Notes under the pieces: generated by a model | What the model saw: the letters and a program-made list of their open reading frames with translations, nothing else | Databases searched by the model: none | Told to the model about the DNA's origin: nothing | In this document: one piece after another, positions 8,324 through 16,370 of the stretch | How positions within the stretch are numbered: the stretch's first letter is position 1 | Layout: every line of letters begins with the position of its first letter | Translations under genes and position numbers: made by a program | Assembly: GCF_000745965.1 (NCBI RefSeq) | Contig: NZ_JQKI01000041.1 | Span: 1-59,441, forward strand | Direction of reading: 5' to 3' | Source of the DNA: Edaphobacter aggregans DSM 19364 | GTDB taxonomy: Bacteria > Acidobacteriota > Terriglobia > Terriglobales > Acidobacteriaceae | DNA: 59,441 nt

Positions 8324-8889
8324 GTGTTGCTGCGGTCATACTCGCGGCTGGGGCTTCGCAGCGGCTTGGTGAACCGAAGCAACTGGTTCGACTCGGTGGA
8401 GAGACGTTGCTGGAGCGCTCTGTCCGTGTGTGCCGTGAGGCAGGGTGCGCGCGAGTGGTCGTCGTGCTGGGAGCATCAGCAGATGAAGTGCGCAAGCGTT
8501 GCGTGCTGGGGGATGCCGTGGTGGTGATGAATGACGCGTGGGACGAGGGGATGGGATCGTCGGTGCGCGCTGGAATCGGGGAGTTGCCTCCGAACGTGGA
8601 CGGATGCGTGATCGTGACGTGCGATCAGCCTGCAGTCACGGCGGAGCATCTGCGCGCTTTGATGGCGTCGGGTGAGGTGATGGCCTCGGCGTATACCGGA
8701 CGGCGCGGCGTTCCTGCTTATTTCCCGCGAACGATCTTTGAGGAGTTAAAGAAGCTGCGCGGAGATGGGGGCGCGCGAGAGCTGTTGAAGGATGCAAAAG
8801 CACTGCAGCTTGCCGGTGGGGAGCTGGATGTGGATACGCCAGAGGACCTGAAGCGCGCGCAGGAGTTGTTTGGCCGTCAACCGGCGTGA
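8320..8889 (+). CDS. MocA-like molybdenum cofactor cytidylyltransferase
   Basis: 189 residues starting at a GTG that overlaps the xdhC-like stop. The N-terminus AAVILAAGASQRLGEPKQLV is the nucleotidyltransferase signature of the MobA/MocA group, and DQPAVTAEHL supplies the metal-binding region. GMGSSVRAGI is typical for MocA, which adds CMP to the molybdenum cofactor used by xanthine dehydrogenase family enzymes. The operon partner XdhC supports MocA over MobA. Confidence 0.85.
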   Translation: MSVAAVILAAGASQRLGEPKQLVRLGGETLLERSVRVCREAGCARVVVVLGASADEVRKRCVLGDAVVVMNDAWDEGMGSSVRAGIGELPPNVDGCVIVTCDQPAVTAEHLRALMASGEVMASAYTGRRGVPAYFPRTIFEELKKLRGDGGARELLKDAKALQLAGGELDVDTPEDLKRAQELFGRQPA

Positions 8890-8912
8890 GCAGAGCCGAT
8901 GACGGCCGGAGG

Positions 8913-10652
8913 CTATCGGCCTCTTCGTACGATCGAAGCTCTGCCGGCGACTGACTTCTTGCGTGCAGCCGAGGGGCGGCTCTTCGGCGGTCGCGCCACA
9001 GTCTTCGTCTTGCCCTTGCCTGATGTAGACTTCGCGGGCTTGACGGCTGTGATGAACTTTGGGGCGATGGGCGAGCCGAGGCCGGTGCAGGGGTCCCATC
9101 CGGAGGAGGCAGGAAAGCTGCCGTTGTTTCCCTGGGTGATGTCGCGGAAGGCTGTCTTCGCCTTGGCGTTGTAGATGACCGGATTGATAAAGCCGGCGGA
9201 CTTGCCGTTCTGCTGGTTGGCGAGCGCGAGGAGTCCGGCGTAGAGGGGAGCGACGGCGCTGGTTCCTCCGATCACCATCGTCTGGCCGTCGACGCGAATA
9301 ATGTAGCCGGTGGCGGGGTCGGCGTCGCCGGAGACGTCGGGGACGCCGCGGCCTCCGGAGGTGTTCGTTGGTTTGGGGACACCGGCGCCGGACTGCCAGG
9401 TTGGCAGGGCGAAGACGTTCGAGACTCCGCCGCCGGTCGCTCCGCCGCGGGGCTGCGCATTCCACACGGCTTCTGACGTGATGGTGGAACCGGAGCCTTG
9501 CAGGTTGGTTCCGCCGCAGGCTACAACGTGCGGGCTGGAGGATGGGAAGTCGACGTGGTTCTGGCCGTCGGTGACTCCGTCGGACGAGCCGTTGTCGCCG
9601 GAGGCTACGGTAATGGTGACACCGAGGGCGGCCGCGGACTGGCACGCGGCGTCGAATGCGGCCATGGCTTGCGGGGTCCATCTGACCTCGGCCGCGCCCC
9701 AGGAGATGGAGATGACGCTGGGGTTGTAGGTGGAGTCGTGGATGGCGGTGGCGACGGCGTCGATGAAGCCCTGGTCGGTGTTGGGGGCGAAGTAGACGAT
9801 GATGCGTGCGCCGGGGGCTACGGCAGCGGCGACTTCGATGTCGAGCATGACCTCGCCGTCGGCGCTGTTGGCGTTGCTGGGGGAGTTCTTGCCTCCGGAG
9901 ACGGAGACGGCGACGACCTTGGGAGTCTTCTGACCGATAGATTTGAAGTAGGCGGTGATGTCGGCCTGACGGAAGCCTCCTCCAAGCTCGATGAGGGCGA
10001 TGGACTGGTTTGTTGCGGTGGCGCCTGCGGGGAAGCCGTAGAGCTGGCCGACCTGGACAGGCGTGTAGGAGGCGTTGGCTGCGGCGTGGGGACGGGCGAA
10101 GCCTTCGCCCTGGGCGATGCTGGCAGCGAGGCCGTCCTCTTCGCCGGCGACGCGGAAGTGAGGTTCCGCCTGGGGACGGTTGTCGAGGCCGAGAACGGCG
10201 ACGACGTAGTCGGCGAGCTCAGAAGGGAGCGTGATGCTGCCCTCGCGGACCCGGTAGGTGCCTCCATCGAGTGTCTTATGCATGAGGGCGACTCCGAAGG
10301 CTCGCTGCATGTTGGCGACGGTTCCGGTGAGCTTGATGGTGCGGCGGCCGGGCGCGGGTGTGCCGGGCTGCACCGTCAGGGCGAACTCTTTGGCAAAGGC
10401 ACGAACGGCCTTGACGGCGGCAGGATCGGCGGCGTGGCTGGCGCGGAATTGGGCGCGGGTAAGGCGCTGTCTGCCGGAGGTGTGCGCTGCCTTGAGCGGC
10501 GTTTTGCGCCGGACGATGACTGAGACGGTGAGCTTGCCTGCAAGGGGGGCTGCCTTCTCCGCTACGGCTGGAGCCGCGGGAGCCTTCTCGCTTCCGGGAA
10601 GGGCGGTGCGGCTCTGCATAGAGAAGCGAGCGGTTGGTTTCCTGGACGCCAT
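8913..10652 (-). CDS. Sedolisin-family (S53) serine-carboxyl peptidase
   Basis: 579 residues with GGAGGAATTC directly before the ATG. Residues ~40-160 form a pro-kumamolisin activation domain (LTRAQFRASHAAD, LTGTVANMQRAFG). The catalytic set matches kumamolisin: Glu267 and Asp271 in GEVMLDIE, Asp353 in SGDNGSSDG and Ser465 in GGTSAVAPL. GVPDVSGDADPATGY and FRDITQGNNG fit the core and the calcium-binding end. No classical signal peptide is visible at the N-terminus, so the export route is unclear. The last ~45 residues are a basic Lys/Ser/Arg-rich tail. Sedolisins are acid proteases, in keeping with an acidophilic soil organism. Confidence 0.92.
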   Translation of the reverse strand: MASRKPTARFSMQSRTALPGSEKAPAAPAVAEKAAPLAGKLTVSVIVRRKTPLKAAHTSGRQRLTRAQFRASHAADPAAVKAVRAFAKEFALTVQPGTPAPGRRTIKLTGTVANMQRAFGVALMHKTLDGGTYRVREGSITLPSELADYVVAVLGLDNRPQAEPHFRVAGEEDGLAASIAQGEGFARPHAAANASYTPVQVGQLYGFPAGATATNQSIALIELGGGFRQADITAYFKSIGQKTPKVVAVSVSGGKNSPSNANSADGEVMLDIEVAAAVAPGARIIVYFAPNTDQGFIDAVATAIHDSTYNPSVISISWGAAEVRWTPQAMAAFDAACQSAAALGVTITVASGDNGSSDGVTDGQNHVDFPSSSPHVVACGGTNLQGSGSTITSEAVWNAQPRGGATGGGVSNVFALPTWQSGAGVPKPTNTSGGRGVPDVSGDADPATGYIIRVDGQTMVIGGTSAVAPLYAGLLALANQQNGKSAGFINPVIYNAKAKTAFRDITQGNNGSFPASSGWDPCTGLGSPIAPKFITAVKPAKSTSGKGKTKTVARPPKSRPSAARKKSVAGRASIVRRGR

Positions 10653-10864
10653 GAATTCCTCCGGTTATAAGTAGTGCTCAAAATGAGAGAGCCGAGAGAT
10701 GCGCGTGCGTGCACCATGGTATCCCTGTTGGGGTGCGGGGAAAAGGGCGATGGCGCTTGGGTATAGAAGCGGCCGATGGCGGCGGGCCCCGAAAGAAGCG
10801 ATGAAGCTGGTTCCCACTTTCATCTTTGGAAGTGTATTTTTGGATGTGAGATGGAGGAGGCTGG

Positions 10865-11698
10865 GTGACGGAGAAGATCGATGCGCATCATCACCTGTGG
10901 CGGTACACGGCGGAGGAGTACCGGTGGATCAATGATGCGATGCGCATGTTGCGGCGGGACTTCCTTTCGGAAGACCTGAGGGCGGAGATGCGGGCGGTGG
11001 GGGTGGATGGGGCGGTCGCGGTGCAGGCGCGGCAGACGGTGGAGGAGACCCGGTGGCTGCTGGATTTGGCCGAGAGGTGCGAGGCGATCCGCGGCGTCGT
11101 GGGGTGGGCTCCGATTGCCGCGCGGGAGTTTGCGGGTGTGATGGAGGAGTTTGCGGAAAGGCCCAAGCTGAAGGGTCTGCGGCATATCGTCCAGGCGGAG
11201 CCGGATGAGAGGTTCCTGTTGTGCGAGGAGTTCAATCGCGGGATTCGCACGATGCTCGGGAGCGGGCTGGTGTACGACGTGCTGATCTATGAGCGGCAGC
11301 TTCCGCAGGCGATCGAGTTTGTGGACCTGCATCCGGAGCAGGCGTTTGTGCTGGATCATGTTGCGAAGCCGAGGATTCGCGAGGGAGTTCTGGAGCCGTG
11401 GGCTTCGCGGATTCGCGAGCTGGCGAAGAGAGAGAACGTCTCGTGCAAGGTGTCGGGGATGGTTACGGAGGCCGACTGGGGTGGGTGGACGGCGGAGACA
11501 TTGAGGCCTTATCTCGACGCGGTGGTCGAGGCGTTTGGGCCGGGGAGGCTGATGGCGGGGTCGGACTGGCCGGTGTGCCTGGTGGCCTGCGGATATGCGC
11601 AGTGGTTCGGCGTGCTTGAGGAGTACTTCGCCGGGTTCAGCGAGGCGGAGCGTGACGCGGTATTTGGCGGGACGGCGGCGCGCGTGTATCGGTTGTAG
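10865..11698 (+). CDS. Amidohydrolase-family sugar lactonase (fuconolactonase-like)
   Basis: 277 residues from a GTG with GGAGGAGG close upstream. Metal-binding motifs of the amidohydrolase-2 family are present: DAHHHLWRY at the N-terminus, FVLDHVAKP in the middle and AGSDWPVC near the C-terminus. Proteins of this type open L-fucono- or L-rhamnono-1,5-lactone in non-phosphorylating sugar breakdown. The following gene encodes a FucP-type importer, which supports L-fucose or a related sugar as substrate. Other pathway enzymes are not in the window. Confidence 0.8.
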   Translation: MTEKIDAHHHLWRYTAEEYRWINDAMRMLRRDFLSEDLRAEMRAVGVDGAVAVQARQTVEETRWLLDLAERCEAIRGVVGWAPIAAREFAGVMEEFAERPKLKGLRHIVQAEPDERFLLCEEFNRGIRTMLGSGLVYDVLIYERQLPQAIEFVDLHPEQAFVLDHVAKPRIREGVLEPWASRIRELAKRENVSCKVSGMVTEADWGGWTAETLRPYLDAVVEAFGPGRLMAGSDWPVCLVACGYAQWFGVLEEYFAGFSEAERDAVFGGTAARVYRL

Positions 11699-11780
11699 CG
11701 GGCTGCGGTGCCGGTTGTGGCGATGAGCATGTAGGATTCTCGTCGCGGATGAAACAGAGGTTTCAGGGAACGGAGAACGA

Positions 11781-13109
11781 ATGCAGATCTCAGCACCAGT
11801 GACGACAGGGAGCAAGACAGGCGCAACAGGCAAGCATCCGGTGTTTCCGGTGGGGCATATGCTGCCCTTTGTTCTGGTGACGGTGTTGTTCTTCCTTTGG
11901 GGGATGTCGAACAACCTGACGGACATTCTGGTGCAGCAGTTCCGGAAGTCGCTGGAACTCTCGCAGTTCTCGGCGCAGCTGGTGCAGACTGCGAATTTCT
12001 TTGGCTACTTCTGCATGGCGATCCCGGCTGGGTTGCTGATGCGGCGGTGGGGGTATAAGGCCGGCATGGTGACGGGCCTCGTGCTCTTCGGCGCGGGGAT
12101 GCTGCTGTTTCTGCCGGCGGCGGTGCGCGGTGAGTATGCGATGTTCCTGATCGCGCTGTTCACGGTCGGGTGCGGCGCCTCGATCCTGGAGACGGCGGCG
12201 AATCCGTTTATTGCGCAGTTCGGCGATCCGGTGACGTCGGAGCAGCGGCTGAACTTCTCGCAGTCGTTCAATCCTCCGGGGACAATCACCGGGGTGCTGA
12301 TCGGGACTTACTTCATCTTCTCGGGCGTGGAGCCGAATGCGGCCGAGATTGCGGGGATGAAGGCGAACGGGACGTATCAGGCGTTTCTGCATGGCGAGAT
12401 CATGCGGGTGGTTCCGACGTATATGGCCTTCGGTGCCGTGGTGCTGGCGTTTGCGCTGATTCTTCTGCTGACGAAGTTTCCGGTGATCCAGTCCGAGCAT
12501 GAGGGCGCGGGCGAGGACCATGGAAGCTTTGCAGAGCTGCTGCGGACACCGTCGATCTGGGTTGCGGTTGCGGCGAACTTCTGCAACGTGGGGGCTCAGA
12601 TCTCGTCTTGGAGCAGTTTGATTCCTTACATGAAGCAGTACACGGTGGCTAGCGAGCGGACGGCGGCGCACTACCTGACGGCGACGCTGATTGCGCTGGC
12701 GGTGGGCAGATTTGTTTCGACGTGGCTGATGCGGTATGTGCGTCCCAGCCTGCTGCTAGGGGCGTATGGGGCGATCAATGCAGTGCTGATGCTGGTGACG
12801 GTGCTGCGTCCGGGGCTGCTGGGAGCCTGGTCGGTGGTCGCGAGCGGGTTCTTCCTGTCGATCATGTTTCCGACGATCTTCGCCCTGGGGCTGAAGGGGC
12901 TGGGTCGGAATACCAAGCTTGGTGGCTCGCTTCTGGTGATGGCGATCGTCGGCGGGGCGGTGTTTCCACCGGTCGCCGGGTTTATTGCTCGGCAGACGGG
13001 GAGCATGGCGCTGGGGTACATCGTTCCGCTGGCCGGGTTTGTGGGTGTGGCGGTGTATGGGTTCTATCAGTCGACCCAGCGGACGCTGCTTTCGGGGCCG
13101 GCGTACTAG
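11781..13109 (+). CDS. fucP: FucP-type sugar:proton symporter (MFS)
   Basis: 442 residues with about 12 hydrophobic segments. FFLWGMSNNLTDILVQQF near residue 40, FFGYFCMAIPAGLLMRR and CGASILETAANPF are hallmarks of the L-fucose:H+ symporter family; the Glu of LETAANPF corresponds to a cavity acidic residue of E. coli FucP. In the first helix E. coli has NDITN where this protein has NNLTD, so the proton-coupling Asp appears shifted. It sits 82 bases behind the lactonase gene. Substrate is probably L-fucose, but glucose/galactose relatives cannot be excluded. Confidence 0.85.
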   Translation: MQISAPVTTGSKTGATGKHPVFPVGHMLPFVLVTVLFFLWGMSNNLTDILVQQFRKSLELSQFSAQLVQTANFFGYFCMAIPAGLLMRRWGYKAGMVTGLVLFGAGMLLFLPAAVRGEYAMFLIALFTVGCGASILETAANPFIAQFGDPVTSEQRLNFSQSFNPPGTITGVLIGTYFIFSGVEPNAAEIAGMKANGTYQAFLHGEIMRVVPTYMAFGAVVLAFALILLLTKFPVIQSEHEGAGEDHGSFAELLRTPSIWVAVAANFCNVGAQISSWSSLIPYMKQYTVASERTAAHYLTATLIALAVGRFVSTWLMRYVRPSLLLGAYGAINAVLMLVTVLRPGLLGAWSVVASGFFLSIMFPTIFALGLKGLGRNTKLGGSLLVMAIVGGAVFPPVAGFIARQTGSMALGYIVPLAGFVGVAVYGFYQSTQRTLLSGPAY

Positions 13110-13191
13110 GTCCCCCCCCGGTACTTCTTTGTGCAAGGTCTTCGAAAGATTGGAGTTAGGTTGGTACTTCCTCCTTTTCACGGCAAAGAAA

Positions 13192-13213
13192 ATCCCCGGT
13201 CCTGGCCGGGGAT
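13192..13213 (+). terminator. Terminator hairpin after fucP
   Basis: ATCCCCGG (13192-13199) pairs with CCGGGGAT (13206-13213) around a six-base loop, followed by a T-rich stretch. It lies about 80 bases behind the fucP stop. Confidence 0.7.
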
Positions 13214-13323
13214 CTCTGTTTGCTCTCTATGGTTCTAGTTTAACAGGCTGAGGGTAATTAATCGGCAACTTTGGGTTGTGGGGTTAATGGTTTCGTTTGT
13301 TTGGTTTAGGGGGATTTTCGTAG

Positions 13324-13365
13324 CGTTAGGGGCTTGACATCTCTAACGACGTTGACGGTGTCAAG
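13324..13365. promoter_or_regulatory. Two interleaved inverted repeats
   Basis: CGTTAG (13324-13329) matches CTAACG (13343-13348), and CTTGACA (13333-13339) matches TGTCAAG (13359-13365), so the two palindromes overlap. TTGACA could also be a -35 box. No gene starts nearby, so the role is unknown. Confidence 0.3.
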
Positions 13366-13479
13366 GGCGAAATAAGGCGCGGGCGTGGGGAGCGGGGTCA
13401 AGGGCGCCGGTGGAGACATTGCGCTTTGAGCGAAGGGGCGCGGTCGGGACCGAGTGGTTGGGCGGGCAGCGCAAATACT

Positions 13480-13880
13480 GCGATTCTTCGCTTTCGCTCA
13501 GAATGACGAGCAAAGGCAGCGGCAACAGCAACAACAAAGGCAAAAGCGAAATGCGGGGGTTCTTCGCCTTCGGCTCAGAATGACGAGCAAAGACAACAGC
13601 AACAGCAACAGAAAACGCCGCAGCAACAGCAAAGGTAACAGCAACAGCAACAGCAAAGGCAACAGCAACAGCAAAGGCAACAGCAACAGCAACAGCAAAA
13701 GCAACAGCAACAGCAAAGGCAACAGCAACAGCAAAGGCAACAGCAACAGCAAAGGCAACAGCAACAGCAAAGGCAACAGCAAAGGCAACAGCAAAGGCAA
13801 CAGTAGAGGCAACAGCAACAGCAACGTCAACGGCAAACGCAGATCCTTCGACTTCGCGCTGCGCGCTCGCTCAGGATGAC
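13480..13880 (+). repeat. Composite low-complexity array with three hairpin-repeat copies
   Basis: Runs of CAACAG and AAAGGC-type hexamers (roughly 13505-13545 and 13590-13830) are bracketed by copies of the CTTCGCTTCGCTCAGAATGA hairpin near 13480-13510, 13547-13586 and, diverged, 13841-13880. Both strands have open frames here (Asn/Ser/Gly/Lys repeats or poly-Leu), but they are artefacts of the repeat and lack ribosome binding sites. The 820-base gap from fucP to the GH27 gene otherwise holds no gene that I can support. Confidence 0.85.
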
Positions 13881-13929
13881 ACTTTCAATTGAGATCGACG
13901 GTTGCGACAACCGTTTTTCTCTCGGGGGA

Positions 13930-15282
13930 TCAGGGCTTCGGGGTTAGGCGGAAGACTCGGGAGGCGTGGGAGTCGAGGGTGAAGTCGATGTCTTCGGGTG
14001 GGGTGGGGACGGTCAGGTTGGTGACGAGGTCGGTGAGGGTGGGTGGGTGGTGCATGAAGTGGGTGTCGCGGAGGGCGTCGAGTTCGCGCCAGCTGAACTT
14101 GATGGGGGCGGAGTCGGGGCCGAGGTTGAAGAGGGCGAGGGTAAAGGAACCGTCGCGGTTTTTGGTGAACCAGGCTTGTTGGGGTTTGTTGTGGAGTTGC
14201 TGGAGGTCGAGGGGGGCTGCGGGGATGCCGGCCTGGTTGATGGCGATGAGGCTGCGGTTGGTGATGATGGCGAGGTCGGCGGGGTCCATGCGGGTGAGGT
14301 CGGTGCCGAGATAGAGCGGAGCGCAGGAGATGGCCCAGAGGATGAACATGGTCTGGCGCTCGGCGGGGGTGATGCCGTCCTTGTCGCCATTGCCGAGTTC
14401 GAGGGAGTCGAGGTCGTTCCAGCCGCCCGCGGAGCCGTTTGTTCCCGGCCCGGCGTAGGAGATCCAGGGGCGAAGGTCGGCGAAGCGTTCGGAGACCTTG
14501 GACCAGATGGTGAGGTTGCCTTTGATGGCGGGGTCGGTGGAGCGGCCGCAGGGATAGCACTCGACGTCGTTTTCGATGCGCCAGCCGTTGGAGGTCTCTC
14601 GCCAGAGCGGAGCCTGGTCGATGGACATCCAGTTGGAGAGCTCGAGCCAGATGGGGCGGTGGGTGGCGAGGATGGCCTGGTGCCAGACGCGGACCTCCTC
14701 GCGGTTGTCGGCGGGGAGATTGCCGCCGCCGGGGCCGACGAAGTCGAGCTTGACGAAGTCGACCTTCCAGCGGGAGAACTGGCGAAGGATGGAGAAGATG
14801 TAGGCGCGGGCGGCGGGTTTGGTGAAGTCGATCTTGTAGGAGCCCTTGTGGGTGCTGCCGGGGAGTGTGGTGATGGTGATGTCTTTGATGTGGGCGGTGG
14901 TGCCTTCGATGACGGGGTTGGCGTCGTAGAGCTTGGGGTCGATGCCGGGGTTCATGTAGATGCCGAAGAGGAGGCCTTTGGCGTGGAGGTACTGGCCGAA
15001 GCCGTCCATGCCGCTCGGGAAGGTTGTCAGGTTGGGCTTGGGGATGCCGTGGTCGTCGTAGCCGTCGGTCCATCCGGCGTCGAGGTTGATGTAGCGGTAT
15101 CCGTAGTCGGGGAGATGGGCGGCGAAGAGGGAGTCGACCTGGGCTTTGACCTTTTCTTCGGAGACCTTGCTGCGGAGGAAGGACCAGCTGCTCCAGCCCA
15201 TGTAGGGGTGCTGGGCTAGTTTTTGGGTCTGGGCTTGGGCGGAGAGAGGCAGGAGAAGGAGCAGGGTGAGGATGCGGCGCAT
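13930..15282 (-). CDS. Secreted GH27 family glycosidase (alpha-galactosidase-like)
   Basis: 450 residues. The start at 15282 gives a short signal peptide (MRRILTLLLLLPLSAQAQ); the longer upstream frame runs into repeats. HPYMGWSSWS and YINLDAGWTDGYDDHG are the N-terminal GH27/GH36-like signature. Residues around VDFVKLDFVG hold the nucleophile Asp, and GGWNDLDSLELGNG holds the acid/base Asp. A C-terminal beta domain follows (FTLALFNLG, VFRLTPKP). It should cleave terminal alpha-galactosides or a related sugar in the periplasm or outside. No good Shine-Dalgarno sequence is visible. Confidence 0.85.
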   Translation of the reverse strand: MRRILTLLLLLPLSAQAQTQKLAQHPYMGWSSWSFLRSKVSEEKVKAQVDSLFAAHLPDYGYRYINLDAGWTDGYDDHGIPKPNLTTFPSGMDGFGQYLHAKGLLFGIYMNPGIDPKLYDANPVIEGTTAHIKDITITTLPGSTHKGSYKIDFTKPAARAYIFSILRQFSRWKVDFVKLDFVGPGGGNLPADNREEVRVWHQAILATHRPIWLELSNWMSIDQAPLWRETSNGWRIENDVECYPCGRSTDPAIKGNLTIWSKVSERFADLRPWISYAGPGTNGSAGGWNDLDSLELGNGDKDGITPAERQTMFILWAISCAPLYLGTDLTRMDPADLAIITNRSLIAINQAGIPAAPLDLQQLHNKPQQAWFTKNRDGSFTLALFNLGPDSAPIKFSWRELDALRDTHFMHHPPTLTDLVTNLTVPTPPEDIDFTLDSHASRVFRLTPKP

Positions 15283-15420
15283 GGAGGGAATGATAGCGCA
15301 GCGGGACCGTAGTTGGTTTTGAAGGGTGAAAGATGGTGTGCGGCGGTGAAAATTTGGTTGTGGGGTAAAGCGCCTTGATCTGTGGAGGGCGGAGACGCCT
15401 GGGCTGTAGACCAGGCCTAC

Positions 15421-15540
15421 CTCAAAGGCAACAGCAACGGCAAAAAACAAAGGCAATGCTGCGATTCTTCGCCTTCGGCTCAGAATGACGAGCAAAAGCA
15501 AAAGCAAAAGCAAAAGGCAAAAGCAAAAGCCAAAGCAACG
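15421..15540 (+). repeat. Composite repeat: hexamer tract plus hairpin copy
   Basis: AAAGGCAACAGCAACGG leads into the hairpin core (15460-15490, GATTCTTCGCCTTCGGCTC then AGAATGACG), followed by a run of AAGCAA hexamers to about 15540. The architecture repeats that of 13480-13880 on the other side of the GH27 gene. Confidence 0.8.
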
Positions 15541-15546
15541 GTGCGG

Positions 15547-16275
15547 TTAGAAGTGGCGGAGGGTTTCGTGGGTGGTGGTTTTGTAGGTGGCGTCGGGGGG
15601 TAGGGTTTCGGTGTCGACGTTTCTTTCGAGGGAGCGGCTGACGATGTCGCGGGAGCCGAGGCCGATGGCGAGGGAGAGGGTGAAGACGATGCCGCCGAAG
15701 AGGATTCCGAAGGCGAGATCGACGATGGTTCCGCCGATTTCGAGGTGGTCGAGGACCATGGCGGTGGTGAGGATGAGGACGAGCCATTTGACGCCGATGG
15801 AGAGGGCGCGGGCGTACTGCAAGCGGGCGTTGACGGCCTCGATGAGGACGGTGCGGGCGAGGAAGCGGGCGATGAGGGTGCCGAAGATGAAGAGAAGGAT
15901 GGCTCCGACGGAGTGGGTGAGGTAGGGGACCAGGAAGAAGGACATCTGCGAGTTGCCAGCGTAGGCGGCGTCGAAGGCGGAGATTCCGATGAGGCCGCCG
16001 AGCACGACGTGCGCCCAGAAGACGAGGCGCGTGGCGAGAAGCGTAGGGCTGTGGGAGGGCGCCCATTCGAGCGGGATGACGGAGTTGCGGGAGAGGCGTT
16101 CGTCAAAACGTATGGCGGTGAGGAAGCGGCGAAGGAGCGTGGCGAGCAGGGCTCCTAACCCGGTGAGGATGAGGACGGCGAGCATGAGCGCGAGGAGGCC
16201 GGGGAGAAAGTTGGCCAGAGTGACGAGAGCCCGGTGGGCGGATTGGCTCAGGGCGAGTTCGACTTGTTGCCACAT
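15547..16275 (-). CDS. Membrane protein with MscS-type conserved TM helices
   Basis: 242 residues with AAGGAG 10 bases upstream of the ATG. About five hydrophobic segments are seen (e.g. LPGLLALMLAVLILTGLGAL and VGAILLFIFGTLIARFLA). The C-terminal part, LAFGILFGGIVFTLSLAIGLGSRDIVS, resembles the conserved TM_helix repeat found in MscS-related channels; the large cytoplasmic beta domain of MscS is absent. Located downstream of treS and the GT-like gene on the same strand. A role in osmotic adaptation is inferred from that context. Confidence 0.65.
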   Translation of the reverse strand: MWQQVELALSQSAHRALVTLANFLPGLLALMLAVLILTGLGALLATLLRRFLTAIRFDERLSRNSVIPLEWAPSHSPTLLATRLVFWAHVVLGGLIGISAFDAAYAGNSQMSFFLVPYLTHSVGAILLFIFGTLIARFLARTVLIEAVNARLQYARALSIGVKWLVLILTTAMVLDHLEIGGTIVDLAFGILFGGIVFTLSLAIGLGSRDIVSRSLERNVDTETLPPDATYKTTTHETLRHF

Positions 16276-16311
16276 GAGGTTGGTCTCCTTTGGTTGGATG
16301 CTTGAGAGCTA

Positions 16312-16367
16312 GTCAGCGAGTCAGCGAGTCAGCAAGTCAGCGAGTTAGCGGGTCAGCGAGTTAGTGT
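16312..16367. repeat. Octamer tandem repeat, about seven units
   Basis: Units of GTCAGCGA (variants GTCAGCAA, GTTAGCGG, GTTAGTG) follow one another every 8 bases between the end of the GT-like gene and the start of the MscS-helix gene. Confidence 0.85.
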
Positions 16368-16370
16368 TTG

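Noticed and set aside
13454..13879. Plus-strand frame of Asn-Ser-Gly-Lys repeats and minus-strand poly-Leu frame
   Set aside because: Both are products of the hexamer array; neither has a ribosome binding site, and the array lies in an intergenic gap with hairpin repeats.
16312..16367. Possible CRISPR-like array
   Set aside because: Units are 8 bases with no spacers and no cas genes nearby. The same holds for the CAGGGAA repeat at 4730.
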